NCBI GenBank assembly: GCA_910584285.1
Contig: CAJTYK010000007.1
Location: forward strand, 1 to 64,000
Direction: 5' to 3'
Length of the DNA stretch: 64,000 nucleotides
Source of the DNA: an uncultured Oscillospiraceae bacterium
GTDB lineage: Bacteria > Bacillota > Clostridia > Oscillospirales > Oscillospiraceae
Both the position numbers and the translations under genes were made by a program. Positions 59,130 through 64,000 of this stretch are shown one piece after another; positions within the stretch are counted from its first letter, which is position 1; each line of letters opens with the position of its first letter. The notes beneath the pieces were generated by a model. It was not told the DNA's origin, ran no database searches, and worked only from the letters and a program-made list of their open reading frames with translations.

Positions 59130-61588
59130 ATGCGGCAGTTGACCTATTTGAATGAACAGGGCGAGTTTACCCTGCGGGACGCCCAGCGGTACGGGGAGAT
59201 CTATTTCCCCCTGGTAAACGAGGGTGAGATGATATCCAGCGTCACCCCCCTGCTGGCGGGGGACTGCAAGACAGGGCAGAATACCTTCCTGCTGGCCCCC
59301 GCCAGCGAGACAGCCTGCGCTCCAGCCGGGACAGCCGTAATTTCTGGGTGCGGGCCAACGGGGGGGAGCCCTGGTCAGTAACGGGCCAGAGCGCCCCCCA
59401 GCAGGCCCGGCGCTTTGCCCCGGACTGGGAGGAAACCGTCCTCACAGCGGGGCTGCTGTGGCAGCGGATCACCCGGGAGAACCGGGCGCTTGGCCTGCGA
59501 GCCTCCACCCTCACCTTTGACGAGCGGGGCCACCGGCCGGGGCGGGTGACCTACCGGGTGTGGGGTGGGGACGAGACGGGCGTGCCCCCCCAGGGCTTCC
59601 TGGCTCTGGCGAAGGACTTCGTGGGGGAGGGGAGCTGGGACTGGCCCGAGGCGGTGGTGCACCCCCGGCCTGACACCTGGCTCCACGCGGGGCAGAGTGC
59701 CCAGGGGGGCGAGATGGCGGCGGCGCTGTTTTTCCCCACAGTGACCCTGGGCCCCGGGGAGAGCCGCCGCTACCAAATTGTGCTGGCCATCGGTGCCAAC
59801 CCCGCGCCCTACCTCACTCCCGACGGAGTGGACGCTGCCCTGGCACGAACCCAAGCGTGGTGGCAGGGACAGGTGGGCCAGACCTTCCGCACCGGGGACG
59901 CCCGGTTCGACGCCTGGATGCGCTGGGTGGCGGTACAGCCCGTGCTGCGCCGCATCTGCGGGTGCAGTTTCCTGCCCCACCACGACTACGGCCGGGGAGG
60001 CCGGGGCTGGCGGGATCTGTGGCAGGACAGCCTGGCCCTGCTGCTCACCGATCCCGGCGGGGTGCGGGAGGATCTGCTCAGCTACTTTGCCGGGGTGCGC
60101 ACCGACGGCACCAACGCCACCATCATCGGCGCCGTGCCCGGGGAGTTCAAGGCGGATCGGAACGGCATCCCCCGGGTGTGGATGGATCACGGCTTCTGGC
60201 CCCTGCTCACCGTGGCCCTCTATCTGGACGAGACGGGGGACGATAGCTTCCTTGTGGAGGAACGGCCCTATTTTGCGGACGATCTGCCCTGGCGGGGGGA
60301 GTGGGCGCGCAGCGCACCCCCGGACAGCCCCCGCGTCGGAACGGTACTGGAGCATTTGCTGGTGCAGCTCGCCGCCGCTTTTTTCGATGTGGGAGAGCAC
60401 GGCCATATGCGCCTGCGGGGGGCGGACTGGAACGACGGGCTGGACATGGCCCGGGAGCGGGGGGAGAGCGTAGCTTTCACCGCCGCCTACGCCTACGGGT
60501 TTCAGCTGCTGGCCGGGATGGTGAGTCGGCTGGCCGGGGCGGGGCGGAACGCATTTGCCGTCAGCGGGGCGCTGGCAAAGCTCCTGGACTGCCCGGAGAT
60601 CATCTGGAGAAAACCGGAGGAGATGCGCGTAGCCCTGCTGGACTATTGCGCCGGGGCGGATCGCGTCAGGGAGCAGACGGAGTACCCGGCCCCGCTTCTG
60701 GCCGGAAAATTGAACCGGATGGCTCAGTGGCTGCGGGCGCATATCGCCGCCGGCGAATGGGTTGGAGACGGGGTGCGCCTCCATTGGTTTAACAGCTATT
60801 ACGACAACTCCGGCCGGCAGGCGGAGGGCCTGCGAGGGGAGACGGCCCGCATGATGCTCACCGGGCAGGTGTTTGCCATTCTCTCCGGCGCGGCGGACGA
60901 CAGCCGGGTGCGGGACATCATCCGGGCGGCGGACTGGTACCTGTTTCAGCCCCAGCGGGGCGGCTACTGCCTGAATACCGACTTCGGCGAGGTCAAGCTG
61001 GATATGGGGCGGATGTTCGGCTTCGCCTACGGGCACAAGGAGAACGGGGCGGTGTTCAGCCACATGGCGGTGATGTACGCCTACGCCCTCTACGCCCGGG
61101 GCTTTGCCGCCCAGGGCTGGAAGGTGCTGCGGCAGCTCTTTTTGCAGTGCGACGACTTTGAACACAGCAGGCTCCTTCCTGGCATACCGGAGTATTTTGA
61201 CGACCGGGGCCGGGGGATGTACCCCTACCTTACCGGGGCGGGGAGCTGGCTGCTGCTTACCATGCAGGCCCAGGTGTTCGGCGTGCGGGGCTGTGGTGGG
61301 GATCTCCTGCTGGAGCCCAAGCTGAGGTTGGAGCAGTTTGACGGCAGTGGTACGGCGGAGCTGTGCTGCACCGCCGCCGGGCGGCGGCTGCGGGTGCGGT
61401 ATGAGAACGCCGGGGGGCTGGACTTCGGCCAATACCGGCTGGGGACGGTGGCCTGCGGGGAGAAGCGGTGGACGGGCTCCGGTGGGCGGCTGGTTATCCC
61501 CCGCCGGGAGCTGCCCGGAGGGGACGGGCTGCTGGAGCTGACGGCGGAGCTGGTGCCCGCCGGGAAGGGAGACGATGGAGATGTTTGA
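59130..61588 (+). pseudogene. Cellobiose-phosphorylase-like (GH94/GH161 group) enzyme with -1 frameshift
   Basis: The frame opens MRQLTYLNEQGEFTLRDAQR and continues to NTFLLAPASETA. There GCCTGCGC (about 59311-59318) lacks one C relative to the frame LRSSRDSRNFWVRANGG that carries on to 61588. The repaired protein is 819 aa. The catalytic half contains GEFKADRNGIPRVWMDHGFW and GADWNDGLD, whose Asp433 (repaired numbering) fits the general acid of GH94 phosphorylases, and the loop LDMGRMFGFAYGHKENGAVFSHM. Such enzymes cleave beta-linked glucosides with phosphate to a sugar 1-phosphate in the cytoplasm. Exact linkage cannot be told. Confidence 0.8.
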
Positions 61589-64000
61589 CGCGCAGGGGCG
61601 CTATGTGATCCAAAATTACCAGGGCAAGCCGCCCTTTTCCAGCTTCCTGCCCGGGATCGCCGGGCAGCTGGGGGTGCCGGTGTGGTGCTACTACAACAAC
61701 CGGGGGCAGGGGGTGTGCTCCTTTGGCGTGAACGACAAGGATCACGCCATCATGGAATTTTCCCCCGCCCGGCAGGCCTACCGGGACGTGGCCCGGACGG
61801 GCTTTCGCACCTTTTGCAAGGTGAATGGCACGTACCGGGAGCTGTTCACCCAAAACTGCGATATGCACATCGGCATGAGCGAGCTGGAGATCACCTGTGA
61901 GCAGGACGGCCTGCGGGCGTCGGCGGTGTACTTCGGCGTCCCCGGCGAGCGCACGGCGGCGCTGGCCCGGGTGCTGACGGTGGCCAACGCGGGGGCGCGG
62001 CCCGTGGCGCTGGAGCTGCTGGACGGGATGCCGGAGCTGGTGCCCTACGGCGTCAGCCACGAGAACCTGAAGGAGATGAACAATCTGGCCCAGGCCTGGA
62101 TGCGGGTGGAGGACGCGGAAAAAGGCATGGCCTGTTTCCGGGTGCGGGCCTCCATGGAGGACACCGCCCAGGTGACAGCGGTGGAGGGCTGCAATTTCTG
62201 CCTGGCCTGGGACGAGGCGGGGGAGCTGCTGCGCCCCATCGTCCAGCCGGAGCTGGTGTTTGGGGCGGACACATCGCTGGCCGCGGCGGAGGGCTTTGCC
62301 GCCGCCCCGCTGGCGGATCTGCGGATCGCGCCCCAGCAGGCGGAAAACCGCCTCCCCTGCTGCTTCCTGCCCAGGGAGGCGGTGCTGGGGCCGGGGGAGG
62401 CCCTTCGGGTATACTCCCTCTACGGCCAGGCCGAGGACAAGGGGCGGGTGGCCGCCCTGGCCGGACAGATCACCGATGGAAGCTGGTTCGAGGAGAAGCG
62501 CCGTCAGGCCGCCGCGCTGGTGGACGACCTGTGCGCTCCTGTCTCCTGCCGCACCGCCGACCCCGTGTTTGACGCGTACTGCCGCCAGACCTACTTGGAC
62601 AACGCTCTGCGGGGGGGCGCGCCCGTCTTTTTTGAGGACGGCGGGAAAACTGTCCCCTTCTATCTCTACTCCCGGAAGCATGGCGACCCGGAGCGGGAGT
62701 ATAACGCCTTTTCGCTGGGTAGGGAGTATTTTGCCCAGGGCAACGGGAACTTCCGGGACGTGAACCAGAACCGGCGGTGCGATGTGCTGTTCGCCCCCTG
62801 CCTGGGGGCGGAGAACATCTACACCTTCTTCGACCTGATCCAGGCGGACGGCTATAATCCCCTGGTGCTCACCGCCAGCGCCTATACCCTTCCGGCGGGG
62901 GCGCTGGCGGGCATACTGGCCCGCGTCCCGGAGGAGCGGCAGGCCGAAGCAGCGCAGCTGCTGGCCAAGCCCTTTACCCCCGGCGCGCTGGCCATGGCGG
63001 CGGAGGACTGGGGCATGGGGGAGGGGGACGTTCTGGCCCTCACCGCGGCGGCCCTGTGCGCGGCGGATCACGAGCCCAACGCGGACTTCAAGGAGGGCTA
63101 CTGGTGCGATCACTGGACGTATAACCTGAATCTGATTGAGAGTTACCTGGCCGTCTATCCTGAGCGGGAGGAGGAGCTGCTGTTCGGGGAACGGCGCTAT
63201 CGTTGGTACGAGTCCCGGGCGGTGGTGCGGCCCCGGGCCAAGCGCTACCATATGACCCCCAACGGCCTGCGCCAGTACGGCGCGCTGGACGAGGAGGCCA
63301 AGGCGGGGGCTGCCCACAAGTGGGCCCGGGCGGGAGACGGGCAGGCGGTGAGCACGCTGATAGAGAAGCTGCTCCTGCTGTGCGCCGTCAAAACCGCTAC
63401 CCTGGACGCCGCCGGGATGGGCGTCGAGATGGAGGGCGGCAAGCCGGGGTGGTACGACGCCCTCAACGGCCTGCCCGGCCTGCTGGGCTCGTCCATGGCG
63501 GAGAGCTGCGAGCTGGCCCGACTGCTGGCCTTTACCCGGCGGGCGCTGGGGTGCAAACCGGGGCAGGTGGAACTGTACGGCGAGATCGCCGCCCTGGTGG
63601 AGCAGGTGGCGGAGATTCTGGCCGGGGAGCCGGACGCCTTCCGCCGCTGGGATCGGCTGAACACCGCCAAGGAGCGCTACCGGGCGCGGACGGACTTCGG
63701 CTTCTCCGGGACGCGGCGGAGTTTGGGCCGGGAGGAGCTGTCGGCCATGCTGGGCCGGATGGAGGAGACGGTGCGCTCCGGCATCCGTACCGCCGTGGCG
63801 CTGGGGGACGGAATCTGCCCCACCTACTTCACCTTTGAGGCCGCGGACGTCGCCGGCGGCCCGGAGGGGCCCATGCCCACCGGCCTTGTCCCCCACGCCC
63901 TGCCTCTCTTTCTGGAGGGCCCGGTGCGCTGGCTCAAGCTGGACGCGTCCCGGGCGGAAAAGGCGGCGCTGGCCCGCCGGGTGCGGGAGAGCGCCCTCTA
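61580..64000 (+). CDS. Large cellobiose-phosphorylase-like enzyme (partial, runs off the window)
   Basis: A frame of at least 807 codons stays open to the window end. It begins MFDAQGRYVIQNYQGKPPFSSFLPGIAGQ and has VWCYYNNRGQGVCSFGVNDKDHAIMEFSPA and LEITCEQDGL. This pattern is typical of the long (about 1100 aa) phosphorylase-like proteins annotated as cellobiose or beta-oligoglucan phosphorylase (GH94/GH161-like). The ATG at 61580 overlaps the previous gene by 9 nt; another at 61574 is possible. The catalytic part lies beyond the window, so activity cannot be judged. Confidence 0.75.

Noticed and set aside
1..64000. tRNA or rRNA genes
   Set aside because: No cloverleaf-like sequence with a T-arm GGTTCGAATCC pattern or rRNA segment was seen in the intergenic regions by eye.

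Overview
The window is GC-rich chromosomal DNA of a Gram-positive, endospore-forming Firmicute, most likely a gut Oscillospiraceae relative (Flavonifractor/Lawsonibacter-like). This is inferred from the whiA-yvcK-rapZ-murB block, PolC-type polymerase, large-type SRP RNA, spore-coat and YmxH-family genes, SLH and dockerin domains, and strong AGGAGG ribosome sites. No database search was possible, so the taxonomic statement is inference.

Layout. 0-3.1 kb, minus: whiA (cut by the window edge), yvcK, rapZ, murB, with a 75-bp tandem duplication in front of whiA. 3.1-5.6 kb: a lower-GC island with one large serine recombinase, a 40-residue protein and an IS5-like transposase relic, abutting a Cys-rich unknown gene. 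5.7-17.2 kb: ymxH (minus), then a plus-strand housekeeping run: pyrH, frr, uppS, cdsA, dxr, rseP, ispG, an acetyltransferase and polC. A foreign-looking transglutaminase-fold gene follows. 17.9-24.8 kb: a histidine operon hisZ-G-D-B-H-A-[P-loop kinase]-F-[55-aa ORF]-I, without hisE or hisC. 25-31.5 kb, minus: a P-type ATPase, and a bacitracin-type unit (OmpR regulator, BcrA/BcrB-like ABC transporter, three membrane microproteins, histidine kinase). 31.6-35.0 kb, minus: two CotF-like spore-coat genes and an operon of two esterases and an ATP-grasp enzyme. 35.2-40.1 kb, plus: SRP RNA, dnaX, ybaB, Nudix, pepF. 40.1-48.4 kb, minus: a secreted M60 metallopeptidase with dockerin and an SLH protein with a possible cohesin-like domain, then a small ORF, exoA and a GT-C membrane protein. 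48.6-50.5 kb: asnB. 50.5-51.0 kb: IS1182-like and AT-rich relics.

51.0-64.0 kb, plus: an oligosaccharide phosphorolysis locus with a binding lipoprotein, two permeases, a second binding lipoprotein, a YesM/YesN two-component pair and two cellobiose-phosphorylase-like enzymes (the second runs off the window). Sugar is probably imported by the ABC system, sensed by the kinase and cleaved by the phosphorylases. Five of the eight genes carry lesions: one in-frame deletion and four single-base frameshifts. A 30-bp ghost of a second permease C-terminus also survives. Two promoters in the locus share a conserved box at identical distance from the -10, which looks like the regulator's binding site.

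Most of the rest of the window is ordinary housekeeping DNA. The strongest leads are this decaying or mis-sequenced phosphorylase locus with its shared box, the dockerin-M60/SLH pair, the microprotein-containing ABC/two-component unit, and the ATP-grasp/twin-esterase operon.
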